The position numbers and the translations under genes were made by a program. The notes under the pieces were generated by a model. It had not been told where the DNA came from and did no database searches. It was given only the letters and a program-made list of their open reading frames with translations. Of a stretch of DNA of 39,134 nt, positions 1 to 9,172 are shown one piece after another. Origin of the DNA: Larix sibirica (lineage: Eukaryota; Streptophyta; Pinopsida; Pinales; Pinaceae); NCBI GenBank assembly GCA_004151065.3, contig NWUY0304090745.1, positions 1-39,134 on the forward strand, written 5' to 3'. How positions within the stretch are numbered: the stretch's first letter is position 1; each line of letters opens with the position of its first letter.

Positions 1-88
1 AAGTTTCCCCGAGGATATAAATCCATTTTCCCCGATATTTCGACAGCTTTTGCATTTCCTAGATAAGTTTCCCCTCGGATATCAATCC
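1..88. repeat. 24-bp direct repeat, 64-bp period
   Basis: Positions 1-24 and 65-88 match at 21 of 24 bases (core AAGTTTCCCC, then GGATAT and AATCC). A partial third copy of the TTTCCCCGATAT part lies at about 27-39. The left copy starts at the window edge, so the array may extend further left. Confidence 0.8.
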
Positions 89-249
89 TCTCTTTATAAG
101 TATTTTGGGGCGGATGCTGAACTGCCCTCATTCTGAGAATGGGTGGATAAATAGACCACTGGTTGTCTATCAACCCGTAGGGAAGGAATGAACATGTGTT
201 ACATAAGTTAATTAACAAAAGGTAGGTTCCAATCAATGTCTGATTCGAG

Positions 250-615
250 TTGAAATATATTTCTAATATTCCTTACTCTAAGCTATTTGGAGGACAACTC
301 ATACTTAATTTGCTAGAGCTAAGCACCGGGCCTACCCCCCTTCATAGTGCTGTGCCCTATGTGGTTGTGGAACCTTGTATCCTAGTGGTATCGCTCCATC
401 CTAACCCGAGGGATCTTGCGGTGGCTTACCAGCGAGTAAATAAAATATGGATGGGGCACTTACTTACTTATCGTCAGACTTACGGACTTATTGGAATGAT
501 TTTACTATTTACTAGGGGAACCTTACTTAGTTCTCATTCCTATCATCTATGGTATATAGGGGAAAGGGTGCAAGAGTGGCCTGGGCAAAAAGCCGAGAAG
601 GTTTTTATTATTTAA
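250..615 (+). CDS. anonymous 121-codon ORF, TTG start
   Basis: I do not recognise this protein. The frame opens after the TGA at 241 and its first possible start is TTG at 250. The product is mixed hydrophobic and polar, without low-complexity sequence. It has two moderately hydrophobic stretches, at about residues 35-50 (VVVEPCILVV) and 78-90 (LIGMILLF), and a Trp/Tyr-containing C-terminal part. A second frame, shifted by one base, is open from 560 to 757 and also reads protein-like (it contains AEDLWVTGSKS and MGKAQYGLFIG). The pair could therefore be one older gene broken by a frameshift near 560-615. No promoter or ribosome-binding context is visible. The non-ATG start and lack of family resemblance make an expressed gene uncertain; a relic or chance frame is equally possible. 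Confidence 0.25.
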   Translation: MKYISNIPYSKLFGGQLILNLLELSTGPTPLHSAVPYVVVEPCILVVSLHPNPRDLAVAYQRVNKIWMGHLLTYRQTYGLIGMILLFTRGTLLSSHSYHLWYIGERVQEWPGQKAEKVFII

Positions 616-1189
616 CAGCAGTATTAGTCCCAATGGGCCCATGATAAGGTCCCCAAGCAGCACAGCTGAGGACCTATGGGTCACAGGAAGTAAATCCATA
701 CCATATAGCAAGGGCATATCGATGGGCAAAGCTCAATATGGACTGTTTATCGGCTAAGGATCCACATTTCATCTGTGGCTATGTATTGTCCTCAACTTCC
801 CTAAATAAAGAAAAAGTATACACCTGGTGTAAACTATTGGCTTACCAACTAAAACCTGGAATGTGATTTACTCTTTTTGGACTAGGATAACTAAGACCTT
901 ATTCCGCTATGGAAGTGGGAAAGGGTTCTAAGAATCTCATTATTATATCTCCAATGGGGTGTTAGGATTCATCGGACCCATCCAAATGAAGGTTTTTACT
1001 ATGGTATATGAGGCAAAATATGAAACAATGAAGGGGAATATATTCCCATCCGTCAAACCAACAACCCAGACATGCATGCATGGTGGAATTTCATCTAATA
1101 TAGTTCCGAAAGCAATACATAAGTTATCACAGATATAAATCTCCTGAAATGATATAGTTTAGTAACAATAATATAATTTTAGATCTCCG
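616..1189. other. stretch without a recognisable gene
   Basis: The first part carries the shifted open frame 560-757 mentioned for the preceding ORF. From about 760 to 1189 all frames have frequent stops and I see no repeat or structure. Confidence 0.5.
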
Positions 1190-1561
1190 ATGAAGAGAGA
1201 TGGATTCATCTTGACCTTTTCTTTTTCCTCATCACAAGCGGGATCACCACCACCGAACCCAAAACCCTACAACGACAAGGAGCACAACAAGGAGCACAAC
1301 CGGAACAACAGGCCAGAGCGAAGGCGAGAAGAGCCAACGCCACCGGGCAACAAGCAGAAAGGAAGAGATAATGGAAATAACGCCGAACGACGACCAAGAA
1401 CAAAAGGGATGGATGGAGATGGGGGGGATATATATATATATTACCTTTATCTAATTGGGCTAGTAAGGATAGATATAATTTTACTTTTATTGCCTTGGGT
1501 ACGGCGAAAAAGAAAGCTTGCGGGAACTATTATTTTATTTACCCTTCCCTTCCTTACTTAA
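1190..1561 (+). CDS. anonymous 123-codon ORF, charged N-half and hydrophobic C-half
   Basis: This frame begins with ATG and codes for a two-part product. Residues 1-15 are mildly hydrophobic. Residues about 18-80 are strongly hydrophilic and rich in Pro, Asn, Arg, Glu and Lys. Residues about 81-123 are hydrophobic, with two likely membrane segments (IYIYYLYLIGLVRIDIILLLL and GTIILFTLPFL) separated by a basic loop, VRRKRK. The hydrophilic part includes a perfect 12-bp tandem duplication at 1277-1300, read as KEHN KEHN. The GC-rich, purine-rich first part and the AT-rich end look like two joined sequences, as in chimeric mitochondrial ORFs, but neither half resembles a known mitochondrial gene to me. 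The ATG start and length make it one of the better ORFs here; a chance frame in low-complexity DNA is not excluded. Confidence 0.3.
   Translation: MKRDGFILTFSFSSSQAGSPPPNPKPYNDKEHNKEHNRNNRPERRREEPTPPGNKQKGRDNGNNAERRPRTKGMDGDGGDIYIYYLYLIGLVRIDIILLLLPWVRRKRKLAGTIILFTLPFLT
1277..1300. repeat. perfect 12-bp tandem duplication
   Basis: AAGGAGCACAAC occurs twice head to tail, in frame with the surrounding ORF, giving a repeated KEHN. Confidence 0.9.
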
Positions 1562-1681
1562 CATGAGACGGATAAGATCTTATTTCCACAAGAGCTAGAG
1601 TACGCATCGCATCGGAAAGGATAGGAGAAGGGTCTGTACGCATCGTAACGGTGCTGAAGCGCGCCTACTGTTACTATAAGT

Positions 1682-1873
1682 ATGGTCTATCTTTCAGAAA
1701 CCCAACTAAGAAATAGAATGCCGCTCTTCTATTCTCTCTTAAGCTTGCCACCTGGGGCTCGTGTAGTATACTCAACTCGCCAGCCTTCCCTTTGCTACCG
1801 CTTTTGGCCATTGACCGGTCTTTCCTTACCTTATTTTTGCACTCCCGCCTCAAAGACCGATTGCTTTTGGTAG
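1682..1873 (+). CDS. anonymous 63-codon ORF
   Basis: A short ATG frame with a mixed product that includes PPGARVVYSTRQPSLCYRFW. I do not recognise it. The upstream 60 bp contain the word TACGCATCG twice (near 1600 and 1637). It is too short to separate from a chance frame, and is listed only because the composition is not low-complexity. Confidence 0.15.
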   Translation: MVYLSETQLRNRMPLFYSLLSLPPGARVVYSTRQPSLCYRFWPLTGLSLPYFCTPASKTDCFW

Positions 1874-2150
1874 GGCATGTGCCGGTCCGGTATCTTATAT
1901 AGACGCTTTGTTGACTCTTTTCATTGAATGGGTTAGTTTTAAGTATATTTTTCCCCTCCCTTCCATAAGTGATAGATTGATTAGCCTAGCCCAAAAGTAA
2001 ATAATATTTGACCTGCCATGCCAAGGTAAGCTTACCTGCAATATAAAGGAAAGCGGATATAGTATATAGAACGCATATAAAGAATGCACGCGAAGATTTT
2101 ATTAACTAGCTATGAAGGGAATCGGATTTCCCTCCCTGAATGAAGGATAA

Positions 2151-2429
2151 ATATGTTATTACCCTGTCCGTATTGCCCGAAAAGGAAGCGCATCTCTTTT
2201 TGCCAGCCAAGAAAGGAATAGCTTATTGCCTGCCAATCCACGGTGGAGGATATTCTGTCTGACCCGCTTGGACAGAAAGAAGGGATTAATTACTGCCGGA
2301 AAGAAAGTAATGATTTACTTACCGCTTGGACTGAAGGGTATTGGTTTGATTTACGCTTTATACTATAGTACTTACTCGGTCGCTTCTCCTTCATGCTCTG
2401 TCCTAGACCCGAAAGAATGCCTTCTATAA
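2151..2429 (+). CDS. anonymous open frame, first start TTG 2226
   Basis: The phase is open from 2151, after a TAA at 2148, to the TAA at 2427-2429 (about 92 codons). The first plausible start is TTG at 2226, giving 67 residues. The product is basic in its first half (LDRKKGLITAGKKVMIYLPLG) and then hydrophobic and Tyr-rich (GIGLIYALYYSTYS). An overlapping ATG frame at 2153-2221 gives a 22-residue peptide with CPYC and a later Cys, too short to call. No homologue comes to mind. It could be a fragment of a larger lost gene, since the open phase precedes any good start codon. Confidence 0.2.
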   Translation: MCYYPVRIARKGSASLFASQERNSLLPANPRWRIFCLTRLDRKKGLITAGKKVMIYLPLGLKGIGLIYALYYSTYSVASPSCSVLDPKECLL

Positions 2430-3657
2430 AAAAAGTTACCCCCAAACACTGGATTAGGGACTCGGCCTTGGTGGCCATACTCGCTCGGTCCCTTCACAGC
2501 GGTGTCTACGACTCAATCATATATAAGTAAAGGACATCCACTATTTATTGAAATGCAAAAAGAAGTATAATAAACCAGTTCACTAATCTTAGGCGGCTTC
2601 TATCGTCGCCGGGTTTGTGCTTCTTTCTCACCGAAAACGGAGAGTCAGACGGGGATAGATTTACTTGTTCCGGAAATAGGAGGGCTGTTCAGAATAAAAG
2701 AAGACTGCCTTGTGGTAAGCGAGCCTGCAAGTGGAGAGAACGAGCCCTAAAAAACAAAGATGACGGAAAGAGCGTGCGATGGTTCATTTATGTAAATACA
2801 ATAATTATTCCCTAAAATGAGTAACTGCCCCTAAAAAGCTGTTAATTAAATACTGTTTTCAATTCATTCAATTATTATACGATCATTCTTCGCACTGGGA
2901 ACGCCTTCCTTCAATTGGACGTATAAAACGAAGTAGTTCACGTGATTCTTGCAAGCCTGGAACTGTTAGGTCGATGTTTCTGCAATTATCGCCTAAGGCA
3001 GTCTCGGCGATCTCCCTTCCGTAACCTTACTTTTCTTATTCATTCAAGTTACTGGCGACAAGGATATTTTCTCTTTGGAAAGAAGACAAGGAAGCTCCTT
3101 ACGTACGATTATCCCCATTCAACAGATGTAGTAAATTCCTTTTCCACCAGTAGCAATAGGCTTAAGCGTTAGCGGGGATACTTCCCGCCCCATTAGAAAA
3201 ACACCCTAAAAATGGCTATTCAACACAAGCGGGTTATCCAATCACTAACTAGGATGCACCAAAGCTAGAGAGCACTCGTTAGGCTTCGCTCCCAGCACAC
3301 TATTGGGTCTTTTTTTCTGGACCCTTAATATCTCTTATTTACTCTACTTTATCCTTATATTCCCAACCAGTATGAATAGGAATAATGCATCAATTTATTC
3401 TTACTTCGCCCCGCCTGCATCTATTGATTCATTACTTTGTTCAGGAAGAGTACATACATTCTATTCAACGCCCGCCCAATCTCCTCCGTTAGTTAGATCA
3501 ACGCAGCACCACCAAAGCAAGCAAGTAATGCTTTATCTCTTTCCTTTATCGGATCTAAGCATTCCAACTTACTTAACTAGCCCAACCAGAGCTATGAAAA
3601 CCATTTGAAGTACGTCAAGCGCGGCATATGTGGGAAGCGGGGGTAGGTGGTAAATAA
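2430..3657. other. stretch without a recognisable gene
   Basis: Contains only short frames (for example 2615-2815 and 3303-3608) with non-ATG starts and no recognised motif. The 101-codon frame at 3303-3608 starts at a TTG, has a hydrophobic N-terminal segment and is then Ser/Pro/Thr-rich. I cannot support it as a gene. Confidence 0.4.
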
Positions 3658-3873
3658 ATTGCTATAAGTAGTCTTCTATCTATCTTTAAGTCTCTCGGGT
3701 ATGACGAGGCCCTATCTCTCGTCTCGGGTAAGGTGCTTATTTATAAATCGATCGGACATGTAAACCTGGTATAATCCTCTTTTCTCACGGGTATGGCGGC
3801 TCAATACATATTCTTTATTTCTATTTCGGCCAGTGATGATGAACTCTCTCTCTTTCTTATTTCTCTCTCCTAA
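3658..3873 (+). pseudogene. coding-like phase broken by one TAA
   Basis: A single phase is readable from 3658 to a TAA at 3871, interrupted once by TAA at 3772-3774 (38 and 32 sense codons). The translation has no low complexity: before the stop it reads YDEALSLVSGKVLIYKSIGH, and after it GMAAQYIFFISISASDDELS. There is no start codon, and I do not recognise the family. It may be a fragment of a lost gene. A chance two-part frame of about 70 codons is also possible in a window this size. Confidence 0.2.
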
Positions 3874-4580
3874 TGATGTCCTGGGCGAATAATTTCATTA
3901 TCGGTGAACCTCCAGGGCCTGGTGGATAAGAACTGTTAAAAACTGTAGTATAAAAATACGTCTGCCCGCGGTAAAGGTAATCCTCAGGCTATGGGAAGTT
4001 TTAGACTATGGATGGGTAAGAATTGGTACTAAGTTAATTGTATACTAGGAATAAATTGGTGCTATGTGAATGTATTGAAGTGGCATAGAGAACATAAGTT
4101 AATTGGGAACTTAATCAGAGCGATTCATTGTCCACCGCAACCCCGCCCGGCAACCTATTCCTACGGTATGCAAATATATAAATAATAAACAAAAGTAAAA
4201 TAGAGAGCAGGTGAGCCAGCCATCAAGAAGGCGCTCTGCAAGCACTCTTTAGCTCATGTATTATATATTATGTGCCCAAATTAACACTACGACTCTGTGT
4301 AGCTCTAGGTGGTAGCTGTTGTGGTGTTCCTTTGTCTTAGGCCCCTTCCCGTAAGTATACCATCCATGGAATAGGCCCTCCCTGGCGAACCCTGCCTCTG
4401 CTGCTGCCCCGCCCCAATATGTTTTACTTTAATTGAATAAATTCTTATAAACTAGTAAATCCTTAAATTTTACCATGTTCATTAGTAATAAAATCTATTT
4501 TAGTGGCCCAATATAATTATTTTCCCTACCCAAAATAGCTATTTTATTTGCTAAAATATTAAATAAGAAGGACCAGAGGA
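3874..4580. other. stretch without a recognisable gene
   Basis: All frames are short. From about 4420 to 4565 the sequence is distinctly AT-rich (words such as TAATAAAATC). I see no tRNA cloverleaf, promoter consensus or repeat copy. Confidence 0.5.
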
Positions 4581-4610
4581 GTTGAGGTGCGAACGCTCGA
4601 CCGAGGTACA
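4581..4610 (+). repeat. diverged copy of the GGTACGA..CCGCTCGA repeat
   Basis: GTTGAGGTGCGAACGCTCGA followed by CCGAGGTACA resembles the words at 12371-12394, 22344-22370 and 24467-24567. It is the least conserved member of that family. Confidence 0.4.
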
Positions 4611-4874
4611 AGGGAGAGGGAGGGTAAAACTGATTCATCTTACAAGATAGGCGTTACCACCGGAAACCAGAAACATATTCCCGGCGTTCCACGAACAGAG
4701 CTAGTCTTCTTGTTTAGTCCTCATTTGTGTTCGTTAAACCCATCTCGAAAGATGAGTCAGTGCGTGGTAACCCATATTGAACCGGTATTGACATCTGGGT
4801 ATCAGCAACTATCGGCAAGTACTCCCGGCGAGACCTACCGACTCCTTGACATAGGCCCACCCTCTTACTCGTGA
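4587..4874 (+). CDS. anonymous 95-codon ORF, non-ATG start
   Basis: This frame starts at a non-ATG codon and yields a polar product with a basic N-terminal 20 residues (DRGTREREGKTDSSYK). It then has a mixed region with VPRTELVFLFSPH and a C-terminal part with PGETYRLLDIGPPSYS. There is no membrane segment and no recognised motif. Its start overlaps a dispersed repeat word at 4581-4610, which argues against a long-conserved gene beginning there. Listed as a possible but unproven coding sequence. Confidence 0.2.
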   Translation: MRTLDRGTREREGKTDSSYKIGVTTGNQKHIPGVPRTELVFLFSPHLCSLNPSRKMSQCVVTHIEPVLTSGYQQLSASTPGETYRLLDIGPPSYS

Positions 4875-4977
4875 AATTCCCAGTTACTATATTCATCCTC
4901 AGAACCTGTTCATTCAGCCTTTGCTATGGTGGACTAAAATCATTGGCACACTCCAGCCATGAAAAACACTTAATGCA

Positions 4978-5005
4978 GAGATCCTGAATGATCAAAGAGG
5001 ATCTC
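4978..5005. other. 8-bp stem, 12-nt loop hairpin
   Basis: GAGATCCT at 4978-4985 is the exact reverse complement of AGGATCTC at 4998-5005. There is no run of T after it, so it is not a bacterial-type terminator. Confidence 0.7.
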
Positions 5006-5432
5006 CCAGCCTTTTAAGAGAATACAATGTCATATTCTTTGTCACTTATGCTACGACTGATATATTCTACTATATAAAATCCTTGTGAACTTGAAGCGGC
5101 CTTCCAGACGACTAAAACGACAAATGCTTAAGCATCAAATCTTCCATTCTCACTTACAACAGTTGTCATTGCCTCCAGCCGGGTAAGCTTCTCATTTTTA
5201 ATAATTAAAGCGAGCTTTTGCTCTATTTTCCTTCCCTTCCTACCTCAGGGAAGCGCTTCGCACTTTCTAGTTTGCATCTTTCTTGCTGATTTTACCAGTA
5301 TAATCCCATCACCAGTACCCTCACTATGCCAAAGGCTAAAGCAACATCCATAAGCTCCTATCCCTACTCCACCAGCACTCAGTCAGACACGAGTGATGTC
5401 TCATCCTCTTGCCCCGCCACTTTTTTTAGGAA

Positions 5433-6134
5433 TTCTATCGGGTTAACACACCACATCTCACCTCTTCTACCCCTAATAGACTTAGTGGTACTGCATATGG
5501 AAAATTATCGCAAGGAATAGAGAATCGTTCTACTCGGGCCTCAGGCCTGGCTCGACACCTTGTGCCCGATACCTACCTTTTTTCTAAGTAAGCTTGTGAA
5601 CTCGGCTGTGCCGAAACTTCCACCCTTATTCTACCACCATTACCACCGCAGATGGGCAAGATGTTCTACTTCCTTCATGTCAATGCCCTTTCAATTTCCA
5701 AAATGCTCGATACTCCCCTCAGCTCCCTTGTGTTGTCCCACGAGGGGCAGGCAACCCAGGAGATTCCATAGCTTAGACCAAGCCAAGAGAGGGCCATATT
5801 CCACAAATGGCAGTCTAATCATGGACAATATGTTGTCCCCCCCCCTACCCCGTGGAGAATCAATAATTTTGCTCCCTGGGCACAGGAGTGGTTATCTATG
5901 TTTACTTTTCTATTGGGAAAGGAGAGTGATGCCAAAATCAACAAGGGAATGGTTGCAACCATTGATGAATAAAATTCAATGAATAATCCAGATTACAGGC
6001 AGGTATGCTGAAGCCATTGCTCTGGGGATGAGGCAACAGCTTGCGGAATTCCAATAAACTGGGGTTTTCAGGTACCCATCTTACTTAGTTTTTTTGTTTA
6101 TAAATCACCAAGTCCCACACACAGATGCCGGTAA
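5433..6134 (+). pseudogene. decayed protein-coding relic of unknown family
   Basis: One phase (codons starting at 5433, 5436 and so on) reads as protein for about 230 codons, with internal stops at 5589 (TAA), 5769 (TAG), 5970 (TAA) and 6009 (TGA), ending at TAA 6132. Between stops the translation is varied and rich in Trp, Phe, Asp and Lys: MGKMFYFLHVNALSISK before the second stop, then RAIFHKWQSNHGQYVV, PWRINNFAPWAQEWLSMFTF and GKESDAKINKGMVATIDE. From about 5985 the next phase takes over and reads GRYAEAIALGMRQQLAEFQ up to a TAA at about 6055, so a frameshift near 5970-5985 is likely. No start codon fits. An ORF of 140 codons in the neighbouring phase (5560-5982) is Pro/Ser/Arg-rich and looks like the shadow. 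I do not recognise the family. A nuclear, plasmid or viral origin are all possible, and I cannot choose. Confidence 0.4.
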
Positions 6135-6430
6135 CCTTTATTTATTTATTTTGCCATAAGCCATAACGTTTTCCCTCTCTCTAACCTTATTTCTTTTGAA
6201 GAGCATAGCCCGATTTTGAAGAGCTGGATTATTTGGATTCTGCCGGGAGATTAGGAAGGAGAGTAAGGAGCCACTTTAGCCAAGTCCAACAGATGGAATT
6301 CCTTTAGTCTTTAAATGCAATAATTAAAAAAGAGAATGTAACTTAGGATGTTGTAATATATCTCATATCAGGTTCAAAAGATCATTTGCAGAGAGCAAAA
6401 ATGTAAATATAAAAGATTTCTTCTTACCGC

Positions 6431-6496
6431 GCCTAGGCGACCTTTAACTGCTCTGCCTCTACGATTTGCCTAGGCGATCTTTAACTGCTCTGCCTC
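6431..6496. repeat. 37-bp tandem pair with CGCCTAGGCG core
   Basis: 6431-6459 and 6468-6496 match at 28 of 29 bases (GCCTAGGCGA, one variable base, CTTTAACTGC, TCTGCCTC) with a period of 37. The first copy contains the palindrome CGCCTAGGCG at 6430-6439. A weak relative (CCTGCCTAGGCCTCTAACC) lies near 7337. Confidence 0.85.
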
Positions 6497-6562
6497 ACCT
6501 TCTTTCGTTCCTTCCTCTACGTTTTCTCTGTACTGCCAAAGCCTCTTATGCGGCGGCTCCCC

Positions 6563-7028
6563 TGGCTTTGATCGGAAGTAAGGGGTAATACCTGAAATGC
6601 AGGAAATAATCGAGTTCTGGAACCCAGTGGAATAATAGTAACCCCTAACAACCAATCTTTTCTAAAAAAAAAGGCACATTTGGGGGCGTTTTCAAGTTCC
6701 AACCCTTTCTCAGGCGCCCAGGCTAAAGGCGAAGGGGGAATTACTAATTAATCGAGTTCCCCATAGAATAGAGTTAGGGAACCCAGATGGATCCATATGC
6801 CTTGGAAACCGGAAACACAAACCTTTTATTTCTAAAATATGCGTTTGAGGAGGGTTAAGAAACGCCTTACTTTCATATTATCGCGCCCAGGACCAGGGCT
6901 ACGGGAATTTGGAAATAAATTGAGTTACCTCTAGAAAAAAGAGTTTGGAACCCACATGGATCCACCATTTCCTTTCGGCACCCCCCTAAAACACAACTTT
7001 GCCTTATAAAATGCCCGTTTAATAACGT
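6563..7028. repeat. three degenerate copies of a ~150-bp tandem unit
   Basis: Each unit holds, in order: a G-rich start (GAAGTAAGGGG, GCGAAGGGGG or GGGCTACGGG), then AATNNATCGAGTT or AAATTGAGTT (6611, 6753 and 6921), then GGAACCCA with GTGG or CATGGATCC, then a run of C and A, and finally CTAAAA or TATAAAA with a GCGTTT- or CCCGTTT-type end. Spacings between the GAGTT words are 142 and 168 bp. Identity by eye is about 65-75%, so the duplication is old. Confidence 0.65.
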
Positions 7029-7175
7029 TTTTTATCAACTGGAACCACGTAGTTTCACCTTACTTGCTGCCTAAGCTTATACTGGCACCTGCCTTATCTC
7101 TTCTATCGACCAGCCTTCGCAATAGTGTTACTACCCCAGCAAGCATTCGCAGCAATCCTAGCTTTTCCATCCCAC

Positions 7176-7333
7176 GTAAGTCTAACCAAGCAAGCATCGT
7201 AGCAGCAATAGTAGTAAACGTTGTAAAATGCCATTCTTCCTCACTAACAAGTCACTCTGGATGTTAAGATGGGGGTTCGAGATCAGAAAGAGTGTTTCCA
7301 GCGCGTGAAAATGTAGATTGAACTGATTCATTC
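7176..7333 (+). repeat. dispersed repeat family R2, copy 1
   Basis: Begins GTAAGTCTAACCAAGCAAGC, contains GTAAACGTTGTAAAATG at 7214-7230, then CACTCTGGATGTTAAGA, and ends AGAGTGTTTCCAGCGCGTG near 7310. The same order of words is found at 8941-9100. The central 17-mer is repeated exactly at 36669-36685. Confidence 0.75.
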
Positions 7334-7399
7334 TTCCCCTGCCTAGGCCTCTAACCGGCCTGCCTTACTTAGACTTACTGCATTGGACGGATGGAAGGT

Positions 7400-8360
7400 G
7401 CCCACAGAGATAACCCCGACGGACAGAGGGGAGGGAGAGAAAAGGGGCAGACAGACATGTGGAAGGGGAGAGAACGGAAGGAAAGGAAATAAGAATCCTC
7501 TTGCTTTGAACCTCCGAACCTTTCTTTAGAATCCAACCTCTATCTAGCCAGGAGCCGTTAGCCAGAAGCCTTGAATCAATAACAAAAACCTTCAGCCTTC
7601 AACCTTGAACCTTGAACCAAGGGCCAGAAGCATGTAACCAGGAAGAAAACAAAAGTAAGAAGCCTTCAACATCAAGCCCTGACGTGAAAGCGAAGAAGGG
7701 GAATGAGGAGACCCGCGAGAAGGAAAGAAAGGAAGGAACAGTCGAAGCAGTGAAGGGAGAAACAGTCACAGGATAAAACATTTAGATGGCCATTTTAACC
7801 CGCTGGAACCCTCTTTTTGAACTGCATATGATAGTAGTAAAAACCCCAACTAAGTCAGAGGTCAGTTGTTCTCCATGCATTCAAGATATAAGCAGGAAGG
7901 TTCAAGATCGACTACAAGCAGTCCTCTCATGCTCGCTGGGCAACTGAACGCTGGACGTTTCCCTAATCAATCTGGCCGCTCCGAAACGGCCAGGGAGGTA
8001 TCTCTATTCGTCCGTTTCAAACCCTGCCACATGGATTCTTCCTTCGTCCGGTGGAAAACGCCTTCACACATACATTTAGCATGCACGTAAGTAAAGGTCA
8101 AGGTAGGCCCAGTAAGCAGCAGCTACCGATACTCGCCCCAAGCAAGTGTTATTGAAGCCTGTGAATGTTGTCTAGAAGCCCGTCCAAAAGCTCCTCCCTC
8201 TATTGGAAGCCCTTACCGGACAACGCTATAAGTTGAGGGCGAAGGTTGGGTAAGTAGTGGTAAAAAGTGAAGGTTGGAAGCACGACTAAAGTAAAGCAAG
8301 GTAGAGTCAAGGTAAATAGGAAGAGTGCCTGCCTTGCCTACCTACTAAGAATAAGTAAGC
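7400..8360. other. purine-rich intergenic stretch with degenerate AAGCC/AACCTTG and AAGGTAAG words
   Basis: 7420-7490 is G/A-rich. 7500-7690 repeats variants of AACCTTGAACC and AGAAGCCTTCAACC (for example CCTTGAACCTTGAACCAAGG near 7599). 8085-8355 repeats variants of AGGTAAGTAA and AAGGTAGGC, with inverted forms such as TGCCTTGCCTACC. I see no gene. The frame 7866-8090 is not convincing. Confidence 0.45.
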
Positions 8361-8555
8361 AAGTGTGAGCTTGTGCAATGCTGTATGAACGCCCGTCCAA
8401 TGAATGCTATAAATTAAGCGGGTAATTTAGCCGGTCTGGATGGTCCGCCGCCAGGTTGATAGCATGGTAACACTGAAGGTAAAGCAAATCTAGCAAGTAT
8501 AAGGTAATTTGAATAGAATGTTCTGTCTGCCCACCCAAGCACTCCACTGAACGAA

Positions 8556-8678
8556 GAGGTGCTACGAATGATTAAGTGCTACGATTAGGTGCTACGAACA
8601 GGTGCTACAATGAGGTGCTACAATGAGGTGATACACAGGGAGGCTACCAAGAGGTGCTGGGATACGAACAGGTGCTAC
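8556..8678. repeat. 13-bp tandem array, AGGTGCTAC core
   Basis: AGGTGCTAC or a one-base variant starts at 8556, 8574, 8587, 8600, 8613, 8626, 8652 and 8670. From 8574 to 8652 the phase is exactly 13 bp; the copy expected at 8639 has lost two bases (GGAGGCTAC). The first and last copies are each displaced by 5 bp. Consensus AGGTGCTAC followed by NAAC or AATG. Confidence 0.9.
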
Positions 8679-8855
8679 ACAGAGAGAGAGGATACACAGA
8701 ATCAACAGACGACGAGAGAAGTCCGCCATACGATATAGAAGATGTCTGCCATCACACAATAACCGAGAGAGGTTGTACCGGTCAGCTGACTTCGTCGTTG
8801 TTTCAATCTTCTAGCCATTGTCTCGCCACACGTTGCCACATGGGTGGTTTTGTCA

Positions 8856-8876
8856 AGCCAGCCAGCCAGCCAGCCA
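8856..8876. repeat. (AGCC)5 microsatellite
   Basis: Five uninterrupted AGCC units followed by A. Related words (AGCCAGCGAT) recur at about 8912 and 8925. Confidence 0.9.
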
Positions 8877-8940
8877 ACCTCCTTCAGTCGGACAACCTAT
8901 CCGCACACATCCAGCCAGCGATCTAAGCCAGCGATACCAA

Positions 8941-9100
8941 GTAAGTCCAAGCAAGCTTCGTTGAAGCAGTAGTGTTAAACGTCGTGAAATCAATTTTTAA
9001 TGAAATAAAGCATTACTTTGGATATTCAGTTTTCAGTATCATATAAGGTGAAAAATAGAGTGTCCAGCGTGCTCAAATGTCCATCTAATGGATTTATCGC
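8941..9100 (+). repeat. dispersed repeat family R2, copy 2
   Basis: Begins GTAAGTCCAAGCAAGCTTCG, contains GTTAAACGTCGTGAAAT at 8974-8990 (against GTAAACGTTGTAAAATG in copy 1), then TTACTTTGGATATTCAG and AGAGTGTCCAGCGTGC. It is collinear with 7176-7333 with small indels. Confidence 0.75.
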
Positions 9101-9172
9101 ATCAAAGTAGATGGCGAATAAAGAAAAGTGAAAGGACAAGGCGATGGCTTGATTTGATAGACTTGCACTCCG

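Noticed and set aside
2153-2221. 22-codon ATG peptide with CPYC and a further Cys, as a zinc-binding protein
   Set aside because: Too short, only three Cys, and it overlaps a longer open phase.
4587-4610. GTGCGAACGCTCGACC as a group II intron 5' end
   Set aside because: The match is limited to GTGCG. There is no exon of a known gene upstream and no domain V downstream, and the sequence belongs to a dispersed repeat.
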